From Flagellimonas sp. S3867 (GTDB lineage Bacteria > Bacteroidota > Bacteroidia > Flavobacteriales > Flavobacteriaceae), in NCBI RefSeq assembly GCF_014698935.1, contig NZ_JACVMN010000001.1, positions 558,001 to 622,000 of the forward strand: 64,000 nucleotides of DNA, given 5' to 3'. Under the pieces are notes generated by a model, which was not told the origin of the DNA, did no database searches, and saw only the letters and a program-made list of their open reading frames with translations. The position numbers and the translations under genes were made by a program. Shown piece by piece: positions 26,583-35,019 of this stretch (the stretch's first letter is position 1; each line of letters begins with the position of its first letter).

Positions 26583-28805
26583 ATGAAAGTTCTGCTTCGC
26601 AGTGCTGTCTTTTTTTCAGCCTTGTTTTCTTTGCCATTAGTTGCGCAAAATAACATTATCCAAGATTCCATTCAGAACAAACCCCAATATACGGCTACCG
26701 AACTTGCCCAAGGTCCGAAGGTCGATGGCGATATATTGAATGATCCCATTTGGCAAAGTGTTCCTCCCATTGGAAATTTAGTGCAATTACGACCCAATTA
26801 TGGCCAAGCCGTTTCCGAAAAAACCGAGATACGAATAGCCTATACCTCAAATACATTTTATGTATCTGTTGTATGCTATGACACGGATGCCACTAATATT
26901 GTGGTTTCCGATTCACGGAGGGACGCCAGTTTAAACGACGAGGATAGCTTCCTGTTCATTATCGATACCTATAACGACCAGCAAAATGGTTTTCTGTTTG
27001 GTACCAATGCCCAGGGAATGGAATATGATGCCCAAATTGACAACGAGGGAAAGGGCAATTTCAATACAAACAGACAACAAGGAGGGGTAATCGGCGGAAC
27101 TAATTTGAATTGGGATGCCACTTGGACGGTCAAATCGGAATTGGGGGATTACGGATGGAGTGCCGAATTTGCCATTCCATTTAGGTCACTCCGATTTGCT
27201 TCTGGCAAGAATAAAACCTGGGGGCTTAATTTTAGACGAAACATTAGCAAGAACTCTGAAACCGCATATTGGACTTCCCTTCCATTAGGTTTTGATATGA
27301 AAAGGCTCTCCTTGGCCGGAAAACTGAACGGATTAAATCTAAAGAACCCCGGCAACCTAAAGCTGATTCCATATGCTTTGGGGCAATTTGTAAACGATAA
27401 ATCAGTATCGCCAAATGAGACTGATACTAACTTTGAGGTTGGTGCCGATATCAAATACAGCATCACCCCGAGTTTAACCTTGGACCTTACTTATAATACG
27501 GACTTTGCCCAAGTTGAAGTAGATGACCAGCAAGTAAACTTGGACAGGTTTAATCTATTTTTTCCGGAGAAACGAGCCTTCTTTTTGGAAAACGCCGGTC
27601 AATTCAGTGTGGGTAGCCCCGGTGAAGTAGATCTCTTTTTCAGCAGAAGAATCGGCATTGGTGATGATGGAAGTCTTGTTCCTATTATTGGAGGAGCACG
27701 GCTGTCGGGAAAGGTAGGACAAACCAATGTTGGACTGCTAAGCATGTTCACGGAAGATGTTGAGACCGCAGGAATTGAAAAGAACAATTTCTCCGTGGCA
27801 AGGGTAAACCATGATTTTCAAGGAACAAGATCATCCCTTGGTGGTATTTTCATCAACAGGGCCGGACTTGGTAGCATGGATGATGATTACAACCGTGTGT
27901 ATGCCATGGATGGAAAGTGGGGAATTGGCAACAAAGCCGAAATCAATGGGTTTGTGGCAAAAAGTACTACCCCGGGCGTTGAAGAGAATGACCATGCCTT
28001 TAAAATTTTGGGCAATTACAATTGGAACGGTTGGGATTTGCGGGCAGGATACACCGAAGTAGGACAAGGATTCAACCCAGAAGTAGGATTTTTGCAACGA
28101 ACAGCGTTTCGAAAGCCTGAATTCTTGATCTTTAAGGCACATCGATTTAAGGATGCAGGAAAACTATTGGAAATTCGACCTCATGTTTCCTATCGAGGTT
28201 ATTGGAATTTTGATGATGAGCTCATAACAGGTTTTTTGCATGTGGACAATCATTGGGAATTTAAAAGCGGCTTCGAGGTCCATACCGGAATAAACTTTAC
28301 CACGGAACGCGTATTACAAGATTTTAATATTTCGGATGTTACGGTGCCGATTGGAAATTACAAGAACGAAGAACTGCAACTCATTCTAATTACGAACAGA
28401 AACAATGCCTTTTCTTTGGACACGCGTACGATTATTGGTGGGTATTTTAACGGTAACCGAATAACAAACAGTGGCACAGCCCGGTATCGGATTGGGGATC
28501 GGTTTAATTCTTCCTTGATTTTCAGTCATAGCGACATTAAACTGGACACGGGCAATTTAACAGCCTTGGTAGGCGGTTTGCGCTTGTCCTACTCGTTTAC
28601 TCCACGAATGTTTGTTCAAAGTCTTATCCAACGTAACAATGTTTCCGAAATCACCTCGGTAAATGCGCGTTTTGGATGGCTTCAAAATGCCAACACAGGT
28701 CTCTTTGTGGTCTTTAATATTGTAAAGGATGATGACGACCTCGACTTGTTGAACAATCAAATTATCACAGTGAAATATACCCACCGTATAGATCTTCTCA
28801 ATTAA
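26583..28805 (+). CDS. DUF5916 protein: CBM9-like domain plus outer-membrane barrel
   Basis: 740 residues with a signal peptide (SAVFFSALFSLPLVAQN). Residues about 35-215 form a CBM9-like carbohydrate-binding fold (GPKVDGDILNDPIWQSVPP; DSFLFIIDTYNDQQNGFLFGTNAQGMEYD). The rest (about 225-740) is DUF5916, with SLTLDLTYNTDFAQVEVDDQQVNLDRFNLFFPEKRAFFLENAGQF and then alternating barrel strands. Full length for the family. It is thought to be an outer-membrane protein with a sugar-binding periplasmic part; no transport function is proven. Confidence 0.87.
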   Translation: MKVLLRSAVFFSALFSLPLVAQNNIIQDSIQNKPQYTATELAQGPKVDGDILNDPIWQSVPPIGNLVQLRPNYGQAVSEKTEIRIAYTSNTFYVSVVCYDTDATNIVVSDSRRDASLNDEDSFLFIIDTYNDQQNGFLFGTNAQGMEYDAQIDNEGKGNFNTNRQQGGVIGGTNLNWDATWTVKSELGDYGWSAEFAIPFRSLRFASGKNKTWGLNFRRNISKNSETAYWTSLPLGFDMKRLSLAGKLNGLNLKNPGNLKLIPYALGQFVNDKSVSPNETDTNFEVGADIKYSITPSLTLDLTYNTDFAQVEVDDQQVNLDRFNLFFPEKRAFFLENAGQFSVGSPGEVDLFFSRRIGIGDDGSLVPIIGGARLSGKVGQTNVGLLSMFTEDVETAGIEKNNFSVARVNHDFQGTRSSLGGIFINRAGLGSMDDDYNRVYAMDGKWGIGNKAEINGFVAKSTTPGVEENDHAFKILGNYNWNGWDLRAGYTEVGQGFNPEVGFLQRTAFRKPEFLIFKAHRFKDAGKLLEIRPHVSYRGYWNFDDELITGFLHVDNHWEFKSGFEVHTGINFTTERVLQDFNISDVTVPIGNYKNEELQLILITNRNNAFSLDTRTIIGGYFNGNRITNSGTARYRIGDRFNSSLIFSHSDIKLDTGNLTALVGGLRLSYSFTPRMFVQSLIQRNNVSEITSVNARFGWLQNANTGLFVVFNIVKDDDDLDLLNNQIITVKYTHRIDLLN

Positions 28806-28841
28806 TGTAATTGGATTGCACCTGAGGAGATGCGTGAATAA

Positions 28842-29759
28842 CTATCTTTTAAACCTTGCAAAGATGGTCAAGCTCTTTTTGGTGTTTATAAAATAAACAC
28901 CCGTAAGTAAAATCACCGCAGCAATGATGGATTGGAAGGTAATTTCTTCCTCCAGAAAATACCAACCCAAAATAAGAGCAACAATAGGGTTGACATAAGT
29001 GGAAGTGGCAACTTTTTCCGGAGAAACCGATTTTAAAAGATAGTTGAATGAGGTGAACGCCAAAATGCTTCCAAAAATTACCAGCAATACCATTACTACC
29101 TGCACTTTTGTGGTCCAATCTGCGGGAGAGGACCATTCTTCACCCAAGCCAAAGCTCATTAGGGCCAAAATTATTCCACCGGTGAACATTTGGTAGCCGG
29201 TGTTTACAAAGTAATTGGATGGAAGGTCGGCTTTTCCAACAAAAAGACTTCCGTAACCCCAGCTCAACATACAAGCAAAGATCATGATCATTCCCAAAAC
29301 GGACCCTTCTTTCGTTATGATCTGCTTTTGACTCACCAATAAATAAATACCAATGATGCCAAAAATCACCCCGATTATGGACATCGGCTGAATCTTTTTC
29401 CCCTGTAAAATCCACATCAATAATAATATGATCAGGGGTTGGGCTGATATTTCCAAAGCGGCAAAGCCCGAATCTACATATTTCAATGCCCAGACCACTA
29501 CCCCATTGCCAAAGCTTAAGAACAAAAAGCCCGCGATAATGGTATTTTTCAACTGCTTTTTGGTAATGGAAACATTAATGCCCATGATTTTTGCCCAAAC
29601 AAAGATCAAAACCCCTGCTGTGGTAAATCTGAAAGAGGCCAACATAAACGGCGGAAGCTCCAACACAGCAATCTTGTTGAGCAAATATGTAGATCCCCAA
29701 ATCACATATATGGCAAAAAATGCGAGGATTACCAAAGTAGTATTTGAGGATTTGGCCAT
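28842..29759 (-). CDS. EamA/DMT-superfamily transporter
   Basis: 305 residues with about ten transmembrane helices in two EamA repeats (about 8-140 and 155-290). The first repeat begins FFAIYVIWGSTYLLNKIAVLELPPFMLASFRF, the typical IWGSxxxxxK opening of YdcZ/RhaT-like exporters, and the second ends VSPEKVATSTYVNPIVALILGWYFLEEEI, the classical E-x-P-V-A-x-L-x-G motif. It should move small metabolites or amino acids across the inner membrane. Convergent with DUF5916 gene, no linked partner. Substrate unknown. Confidence 0.87.
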   Translation of the reverse strand: MAKSSNTTLVILAFFAIYVIWGSTYLLNKIAVLELPPFMLASFRFTTAGVLIFVWAKIMGINVSITKKQLKNTIIAGFLFLSFGNGVVVWALKYVDSGFAALEISAQPLIILLLMWILQGKKIQPMSIIGVIFGIIGIYLLVSQKQIITKEGSVLGMIMIFACMLSWGYGSLFVGKADLPSNYFVNTGYQMFTGGIILALMSFGLGEEWSSPADWTTKVQVVMVLLVIFGSILAFTSFNYLLKSVSPEKVATSTYVNPIVALILGWYFLEEEITFQSIIAAVILLTGVYFINTKKSLTIFARFKR

Positions 29760-29865
29760 AACAGAGCTTGGTTACAGCCTACAATATTACGGATGTTTGT
29801 AGGAGTAGAAAACTGAAGGGAGAAGTTTTATACCAACTTTCTGATCTAGCAAAAAAAGATGTTTT

Positions 29866-30195
29866 CTAAAAGTATTGATTGGTAGCCAAAAGATAAGCGG
29901 CCATATCCTTTTCCAACTCACCAAACCTTTTGATGTGCCCCTTAATGTCGGCATCAAGTTCTGTGGTTAAGACGGGTTTGGATTTTAGAAGTGCCATAAT
30001 TCTGCTTTGATGGTTATCGAACAACTTAAAACCGCGTTTGAGCGTGTACAATTTTTCAAAACAGGAAGAATCATGGGGTTCACAGGTGTAGGAATTGAGC
30101 TTTTTGGACAGCTTTTGGATAATGGTATTGTTCCTGTCCATACGAATTATCAACTCCTGAATTTGGCGCTCTTTCTTTTCGGCAAGACCTCCCAT
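29866..30195 (-). CDS. Hypothetical helical protein
   Basis: 109 residues from the ATG at 30195, chosen for its A-rich leader; an upstream ATG at 30234 would add 13 residues. It is mostly helix with charged heptads (KKERQIQELIIRMDRNNTIIQKLSKKLNS) and two Cys in CEPHDSSCFEKL. No signal peptide or membrane segment. Family not recognised. The chain resembles small cytoplasmic structural proteins, but I assign no function. Confidence 0.55.
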   Translation of the reverse strand: MGGLAEKKERQIQELIIRMDRNNTIIQKLSKKLNSYTCEPHDSSCFEKLYTLKRGFKLFDNHQSRIMALLKSKPVLTTELDADIKGHIKRFGELEKDMAAYLLATNQYF

Positions 30196-30497
30196 ACTGT
30201 TTTGTTTAATGTTTGTAGTTGTAAAACTTCCCAATAAGTTACTAATTATCTTACAAAATGCGACAAAATTAACGCCAATTTATATTTCAGAACCTTTCCA
30301 CTGCTTAATATTTAAACATATAATAATTTAATAATCAAAAGTTTACAAATATGACATCATCCATTCCATTCCAAGCGTTATTCATTGTGAACCTGTCCTA
30401 AGAATTTCTAAAAAGTTCAACAAAATGTCTTTTTACAACCACTTGTAAGTATCTTGCACTGTCCGTGACCAATAAACTATTCGGAAAAATGCAGCAC

Positions 30498-31013
30498 ATG
30501 AAATCATTTATTGCCCTATTCATGTTTCTTGGACTGGTGGCAGCACCCTCAAAGTTCCATGCCCAACAAGTTGGAATTAAGAAGGCCGAAATCTCCTTTG
30601 TCTTTGTTTCAAAAGATGTAAAAGGAACCTTCTTAGGGTTTGAGTCAGCATCGCAAATAGATTTGGATAATATTGAAGCTTCAGTTTTTGAAGGCTCCGT
30701 GCTTTCCGAAACTATTGACACCAATAACGGGCTACGCAATTGGTCTTTGCGCAGCGGCAAGTATTTTGATGTGGACGATTTTCCACGAATCTCCTTTAAA
30801 AGTACCAAAGTGATGAAGGATGGGGATAATATTGAAGTACAGGGCAACCTGACCATAAAAGAAACCACCAAGCCCATTACCATCTCCTTTAAAAGAGCAC
30901 AAAATACATGGGTCGGCACAACTTCGTTGTATTCCATCGATTATGGCATTAAAATCAAGAAAAAACGGGAAGACAATCTGGTGAAGGTCAAAATGGTTTT
31001 TGAGATAAAATAG
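30498..31013 (+). CDS. YceI-family secreted protein
   Basis: 171 residues from the ATG at 30498, where the signal peptide (KSFIALFMFLGLVAAPSKFHAQ) begins; the frame is open to 30465 but the extra residues are not leader-like. The mature chain is a lipocalin-like YceI barrel: GTFLGFESASQIDLDNIEASVFEGSV, KYFDVDDFPRISFKSTKV, GNLTIKETTKPITISF. YceI proteins bind long isoprenoid or fatty ligands in the periplasm. Isolated gene followed by a repeat-rich gap. Confidence 0.82.
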   Translation: MKSFIALFMFLGLVAAPSKFHAQQVGIKKAEISFVFVSKDVKGTFLGFESASQIDLDNIEASVFEGSVLSETIDTNNGLRNWSLRSGKYFDVDDFPRISFKSTKVMKDGDNIEVQGNLTIKETTKPITISFKRAQNTWVGTTSLYSIDYGIKIKKKREDNLVKVKMVFEIK

Positions 31014-31341
31014 CTTCTCAAGGTATCAGGTTTCAGATATCGCACACCAGGCATCAGACTTCTGCGAAAGTTCAAATTTAAAATCAAAGTTCAAGTTCAA
31101 TACTTTCGCCCTTCACCTTTTACCAATAACCTTTTCAACCTCAAAACTCAGGCTCAAAGCCAAAGTTCAAAATACAAAACTTCTTACCCCTCACTTCCAT
31201 TCCCTAACACCCTTCACCCTCAACCCTTAACCCACACTAAGCGAAGCCGAAGCGTCAACTCAAACCCAACACTGGTCAATTGGCCCCACTTTAAAATAAC
31301 CCACTCAACTAGCTTGCGGTTTTAACCTAAAATTTTAAATC
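31014..31341. repeat. Repeat-rich gene-free stretch with low-complexity C-rich tracts
   Basis: About 330 bases with tandem-like variants of CAAAGTTCAA / CAAGTTCAA (31077-31110 and 31155-31170) and runs such as CCCTTCACCCTCAACCC (about 31210-31228). It also carries AAGCGAAGCCGAAGCG near 31238. No reading frame. Such degenerate tracts recur between Bacteroidota genes. The promoter of the collagen-like gene must lie at its right end. Confidence 0.5.
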
Positions 31342-32283
31342 ATGAAAGTAACAAGACTACTAATAATGGGCTGTATGGCCTTGAGCATAGGCTTTATGGC
31401 ATGCTCTGGTGAGGACGGCATGGATGGTGATCCGGGCATTCAAGGAACACCAGGAACACCCGGGAAAGCTGGCAACAACGGGGATAACGGCAGTGACGGT
31501 GTTAACTGTTGGGATACCAATGGCGATGGCGACAACCAAGACAGTGAAGACATTAACGGTGATGGGGAATTTAATGGATTGGACTGCCAAGGAGACAACG
31601 GTGATGACGGCAATCCAGGCAATGACGGTGAGGATGGCATTGATTGTTGGGATTTGAACCGTGATGGTATCGGCAATCTCCCTCCAGAAAATCAGGAAGG
31701 CAATGAAGCTGAAGTGTATTCGGAGGACATAAACGGCGACGGAGTTGTTGATGCCCTGGATTGCCGTGGAGAACAGGGAGAACAAGGTGAGCAAGGTGAC
31801 CAGGGAGAACAAGGCAATGCCAATGTGATTCAATATGATTGGGATTTGTCCAATTATGGTATGGATTCAGGTTTTGACTTTAACATTCTAGATGAAATGG
31901 ATATTTCGGAACAAGATTTACCTAACTACACCTTTCTTTTTTATCTAGTAGAAGCAGAGGATAATTTGGTATTTCCTGTACCAGCAATCATTTACATAGT
32001 TAATGGCTACAGGTTTGTGCGAGTAGTATATGTGGAAGAGCCTAATAATATAAATGAAGTAGGAGACGTATTCTGTAGTTTTAGTACACTTTCCGATGAA
32101 ACCGCATACAATGCACTCCCTTTCGGACATTTTTCCTCTTTCAGAGTTGTCGCCATCGAAGTATCAACAGTAATCAATAAAAATGGCAATAGCAGTGGTG
32201 ATGTTATGGCCCATCTAAAAGCTGCGGGTGTAGATACCAGCGACTACCATGCCGTAATGGCCTATTTTGGCTTGGAAGAGTAG
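31342..32283 (+). CDS. Collagen-like (Gly-X-Y) lipoprotein with EF-hand/dockerin-like Ca sites
   Basis: 313 residues with lipobox (ALSIGFMAC, Cys21). After it come Gly-X-Y triplets (GEDGMDGDPGIQGTPGTPGK and on), then a unit NCWDTNGDGDNQDSEDINGDG that recurs in modified form as DCWDLNRDGIGNL...SEDINGDG, each with DxNxDG loops as in dockerin-type Ca2+ sites and paired Cys. A further Gly-X-Y run (GEQGEQGEQGDQGEQG) precedes a globular C-terminus (about 165-313). A surface-anchored, Ca-stabilised stalk protein is the best reading. A terminator lies 30 bases downstream. C-terminal domain unknown. Confidence 0.75.
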   Translation: MKVTRLLIMGCMALSIGFMACSGEDGMDGDPGIQGTPGTPGKAGNNGDNGSDGVNCWDTNGDGDNQDSEDINGDGEFNGLDCQGDNGDDGNPGNDGEDGIDCWDLNRDGIGNLPPENQEGNEAEVYSEDINGDGVVDALDCRGEQGEQGEQGDQGEQGNANVIQYDWDLSNYGMDSGFDFNILDEMDISEQDLPNYTFLFYLVEAEDNLVFPVPAIIYIVNGYRFVRVVYVEEPNNINEVGDVFCSFSTLSDETAYNALPFGHFSSFRVVAIEVSTVINKNGNSSGDVMAHLKAAGVDTSDYHAVMAYFGLEE

Positions 32284-32312
32284 TTTCTTTATACCATTTG
32301 TTTGTTGAAAGG

Positions 32313-32336
32313 AGGGCCCGAAAGGGCTCTTTTTTT
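32313..32336 (+). terminator. Rho-independent terminator of the collagen-like gene
   Basis: Stem AGGGCCC (32313-32319) with GGGCTCT (32324-32330), one G-T wobble, closed by a GAAA tetraloop and followed by six T. It lies 30 bases after the stop. Strong and well placed. Confidence 0.8.
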
Positions 32337-32349
32337 CTGTCTAAAGGCT

Positions 32350-32371
32350 CCTTTCCCTGTGCAGGGAAAGG
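32350..32371. repeat. Perfect palindromic hairpin of a REP-like element
   Basis: Arms CCTTTCCCTG (32350-32359) and CAGGGAAAGG (32362-32371) pair perfectly round TG. The following C/G-rich tract to about 32455 has no reading frame and resembles dispersed intergenic elements. Copies elsewhere in the genome cannot be checked here. Confidence 0.5.
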
Positions 32372-32514
32372 TATCCCGACGTAGGAGGGACGGAAAGGGT
32401 GAACCTACCCATCCCTTCCGTCTTATGGCAAGCCACAATCCACCTTCCCTTAAAAAAAGAAGGAGTAAATACAAATTCTAAAAAAATATTCGTAAAGATT
32501 CGTGTCAAAGCAGT

Positions 32515-32565
32515 CCTTCGACAGTCCTCCGCACGAAACTTCGGAAGGAGGAGCTCAGGATGACA
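32515..32565. repeat. CCTTCGACAG...GCTCAGGATGACA-type repeat with an internal palindrome
   Basis: The half-sites CCTTCGACAG (32515-32524) and GCTCAGGATGACA (32553-32565) are the two ends of a dispersed repeat I have seen between many Bacteroidota genes. Between them sits a 28-base insert whose ends are TCCTCC (32525-32530) and GGAGGA (32547-32552), an inverted repeat. No gene. Confidence 0.5.
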
Positions 32566-32576
32566 CCCTTCACCCT

Positions 32577-33011
32577 TCACCTTCCTTCCCTACCAAAAAG
32601 CGAAGCATAAATTTTACCTACCCCCCAATTCCCCAATGGAAAGTAGAGTGCAAAAAAGAGTGCCATCCCCAAACTGAAGTTTCTAATATTAAAAAACTGA
32701 TCTAATATGTTATCCGGAAAGGCATAGGAAGTCTGCAGGGCGTAACCACCAAATTCCAAGAGTCCCATAGCCACAAGTCCGTAGGCGTATTGCGCATGAA
32801 AAGGAAGCCCCCGTAACAAGAGCGAAATAGGAACCATGTAAACAATATAGCAGGTAATCACCTGCCACCAATAGGTGAATTTTGCAATTTCGACCTGGGT
32901 GCCGAACCAGTCCATGCCCATTCCCCATAAAAAATATACAATACAGTAAATGGCAATAAGGCGTTTATCTACCTGTAATTGTTGTTTTGCGTATTTGATG
33001 AACTCTTTCAT
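32577..33011 (-). CDS. Four-helix membrane protein of the polyketide locus, hypothetical
   Basis: 144 residues with about four hydrophobic helices (20-36, 44-68, 75-92, 108-130) and a basic N-terminus. I do not recognise the family. It lies 16 bases after the ACP gene stop on the same strand and ends the type III polyketide operon. Its position suggests a role in product export or in holding the enzymes at the membrane, but that is inference from neighbourhood alone. Confidence 0.6.
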   Translation of the reverse strand: MKEFIKYAKQQLQVDKRLIAIYCIVYFLWGMGMDWFGTQVEIAKFTYWWQVITCYIVYMVPISLLLRGLPFHAQYAYGLVAMGLLEFGGYALQTSYAFPDNILDQFFNIRNFSLGMALFFALYFPLGNWGVGKIYASLFGREGR

Positions 33012-33027
33012 AATTAAATGGTGTGGG

Positions 33028-33300
33028 TTATTTGTCCGCTATTTTGGTGTTGATAATTTTTAATGCATCTTTTACCGTTTGCATACCGTCCATATCTTCA
33101 TTTTCCAACATAATATCGAAGGCATCTTCCACATCCAAAACAATATCCACCAAATTGGCAGAATTGATATTGAGTTCTTGGGTAAAATTGCTGTCCAAGG
33201 TTATGGCATCTGCGGCAACATCATCGGGCAGATAAGTTTGAACAATTTCTTTTAATTGTTGATAGCGTTCTTCTTGCATTGGGTTAGTTTTCTTATTCAT
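33028..33300 (-). CDS. Acyl carrier protein of the polyketide locus
   Basis: 90 residues with acidic helices and the phosphopantetheine Ser47 in ELNINSANLVDIVLDVEDAF. The usual D-S-L is N-S-A here, so the carrier helix is atypical but the Ser and the following hydrophobic pattern remain. It should carry growing acyl chains for the ketosynthase encoded just upstream, whose stop overlaps its start by 4 bases. A dedicated carrier distinct from the housekeeping ACP is expected. It sits 16 bases before the membrane-protein gene. Confidence 0.85.
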   Translation of the reverse strand: MNKKTNPMQEERYQQLKEIVQTYLPDDVAADAITLDSNFTQELNINSANLVDIVLDVEDAFDIMLENEDMDGMQTVKDALKIINTKIADK

Positions 33301-34565
33301 ATTTTTTTAAAAATAATACAGGCGTTTACGTCACCAAAGCCAAAACTGGCCTTTGCAATAATTTTTGGTGCAAAATTCAACGTTGTCTGTGGAATTTTGG
33401 AATCGTCCACCACTTCAAGGATTTCTGGGTGGATATCCCCACAGTTTACATTCCCGAAAATTTGATTTTCCTCGAACTGTAGCAGCGTCCCAACGCATTC
33501 GATACTTCCGGCAGCTGCCAAGCAGTGTCCTATCAATCCTTTAAAGGAATTTATGTATGGGAAATCTTCCCCGGATCGGTTCAGTGCTGTGCTCCAGTTC
33601 TGCACTTCGGCAGGGTCTTTGGTCGTTGCGGTCAAATGTCCGTTAATGGCGTCGATTTGATTGGGGTTTATGTTGGCATCAGTTACCGCATTTTGAATGC
33701 ATTTGATAACGGCTTTGCTGTTGGGGGCCGTCATGCTGCCTCCTCCACGCTGTCCCCCACTGTTAATGTTGCCGCCGATGATCTCGCCATAAATCTTTGC
33801 GCCACGCCCTAATGCACTTTCCAAGGATTCCAATACCAACGCTCCCGCACCACTTCCGGGAACAAACCCAGCAGCCGATGCGCTCATTGGTCTACTTGCG
33901 CTCTCGGGGTCATTGTTATAATTTCTTGGGAGTATACGCATAGCATCAAAACCTCCCCAGATATAAGGTCCGCTGTCGCCACAGCTTCCAGCCAGAATTC
34001 TAGTTACCTTTTTAGCTTTTATCCGTTCGTAAGCCATTAAAACAGCCTCCGTTCCGGTTGTGCAAGCTGATGAGTTTGTAGTTACTTGATTGCCGCAGCC
34101 CAACATGCCTCCCAAATAAGCACTAATACCACTCGCCATGGTCTGAACCACCGTGGTGCTGCCCAAACGCCTTACATTCCCTTCATCTACTTTATAGATG
34201 GCCTCTCTGAACTTGTCCACCCCTAAAATTCCAGTTCCGAAAATGATACCGCTGTCCCAATCTGGATGTTCTTTATCCGCAAAGGTCAATCCTGCATCTT
34301 TCCATGCATCTTGGCCTGCAACTACACCATAAACCAGCCCGCTTGCGTTCAATTCTTTTAGTTGAACATTAGTGAAGTATTCATTTAAGTTAAGGCTATC
34401 AATTCTCGGTTTACCAGCAATTTGACATGAAAATTTTAAGTTTTCCAATTCCGGTTGAAACCGAATACCACTTTGCTGATTCTTAAGGCTTTTTACAAAA
34501 CCAGGTATTCCAACTCCGTTTGGCGCGCACACTCCCATTCCGGTAACCACTACCCTATTTTCCAT
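33297..34565 (-). CDS. Beta-ketoacyl-ACP synthase (FabF-like)
   Basis: 422 residues. The catalytic triad is complete: Cys168 in NSSACTTG, His310 in NGHLTATTKDP and His347 in GLIGHCLAAAG, with Lys342 (FKG) nearby. It resembles FabF/KAS II, decarboxylative condensation of malonyl-ACP with an acyl primer. It overlaps the dehydratase gene by 11 bases and the ACP gene by 4 bases. In this locus it probably elongates an acyl starter that is passed to the type III polyketide synthase. Full length, so active enzyme is likely. Confidence 0.9.
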   Translation of the reverse strand: MENRVVVTGMGVCAPNGVGIPGFVKSLKNQQSGIRFQPELENLKFSCQIAGKPRIDSLNLNEYFTNVQLKELNASGLVYGVVAGQDAWKDAGLTFADKEHPDWDSGIIFGTGILGVDKFREAIYKVDEGNVRRLGSTTVVQTMASGISAYLGGMLGCGNQVTTNSSACTTGTEAVLMAYERIKAKKVTRILAGSCGDSGPYIWGGFDAMRILPRNYNNDPESASRPMSASAAGFVPGSGAGALVLESLESALGRGAKIYGEIIGGNINSGGQRGGGSMTAPNSKAVIKCIQNAVTDANINPNQIDAINGHLTATTKDPAEVQNWSTALNRSGEDFPYINSFKGLIGHCLAAAGSIECVGTLLQFEENQIFGNVNCGDIHPEILEVVDDSKIPQTTLNFAPKIIAKASFGFGDVNACIIFKKI

Positions 34566-35019
34566 GTGCTTCAGCTTTAATCATGCCTGCCAATATCCCT
34601 TTACATACCAGTTTCTGCTCTGCGTTGAACATTTTTACCTTGCATTTCAATTTATTGAAACGGAAGTATTCCTTTTCAGCGACAACTTTTATGGTTTCGC
34701 CAGGAAATACGGGAAGATAGAACTCCATTTCGGAACTGGACATTCCTATTTGTAATTCTTCTTTGTTATCATCTTGCCCCAAAGTCTGGTTCAATAGGTG
34801 AATTCCCATACAGACCAGGCCTATTTGTGCACAGCACTCGGTTAAAATAACCCCTGGTGTCACTGGTTTGTCTTTAAAATGGCCTGTATAAAAATCCAAG
34901 GTTTCTTTGAAGGTGTATGTGCCTTCCACTGAATTTTCATCGACGTGACTTAGTTCATCCACAAAGTGGAAGGGTTTGGAATAGGGTAATCTTGAAAGTA
35001 TTTTATTTTTATCCACCAT
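34555..35019 (-). CDS. 3-hydroxyacyl-ACP dehydratase (FabZ-like hotdog)
   Basis: 154 residues. Hotdog-fold dehydratase with the motif GHFKDKPVTPGVILTE at 46-61: His47 and Glu61 are the catalytic pair of FabZ. It removes water from 3-hydroxyacyl-ACP. The start follows the SDR gene stop directly (1 base) and the end overlaps the ketosynthase gene, so the three are cotranslated. Slightly longer than FabZ (about 145). Its partner reductase in the cycle is presumably the SDR upstream. Role in the locus is inference. Confidence 0.85.
   Translation of the reverse strand: MVDKNKILSRLPYSKPFHFVDELSHVDENSVEGTYTFKETLDFYTGHFKDKPVTPGVILTECCAQIGLVCMGIHLLNQTLGQDDNKEELQIGMSSSEMEFYLPVFPGETIKVVAEKEYFRFNKLKCKVKMFNAEQKLVCKGILAGMIKAEAHGK

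Noticed and set aside
31360..31833. 157-codon minus-strand frame over the collagen-like gene
   Set aside because: Arises from the repetitive Gly-X-Y codons of the plus-strand gene; no independent support.
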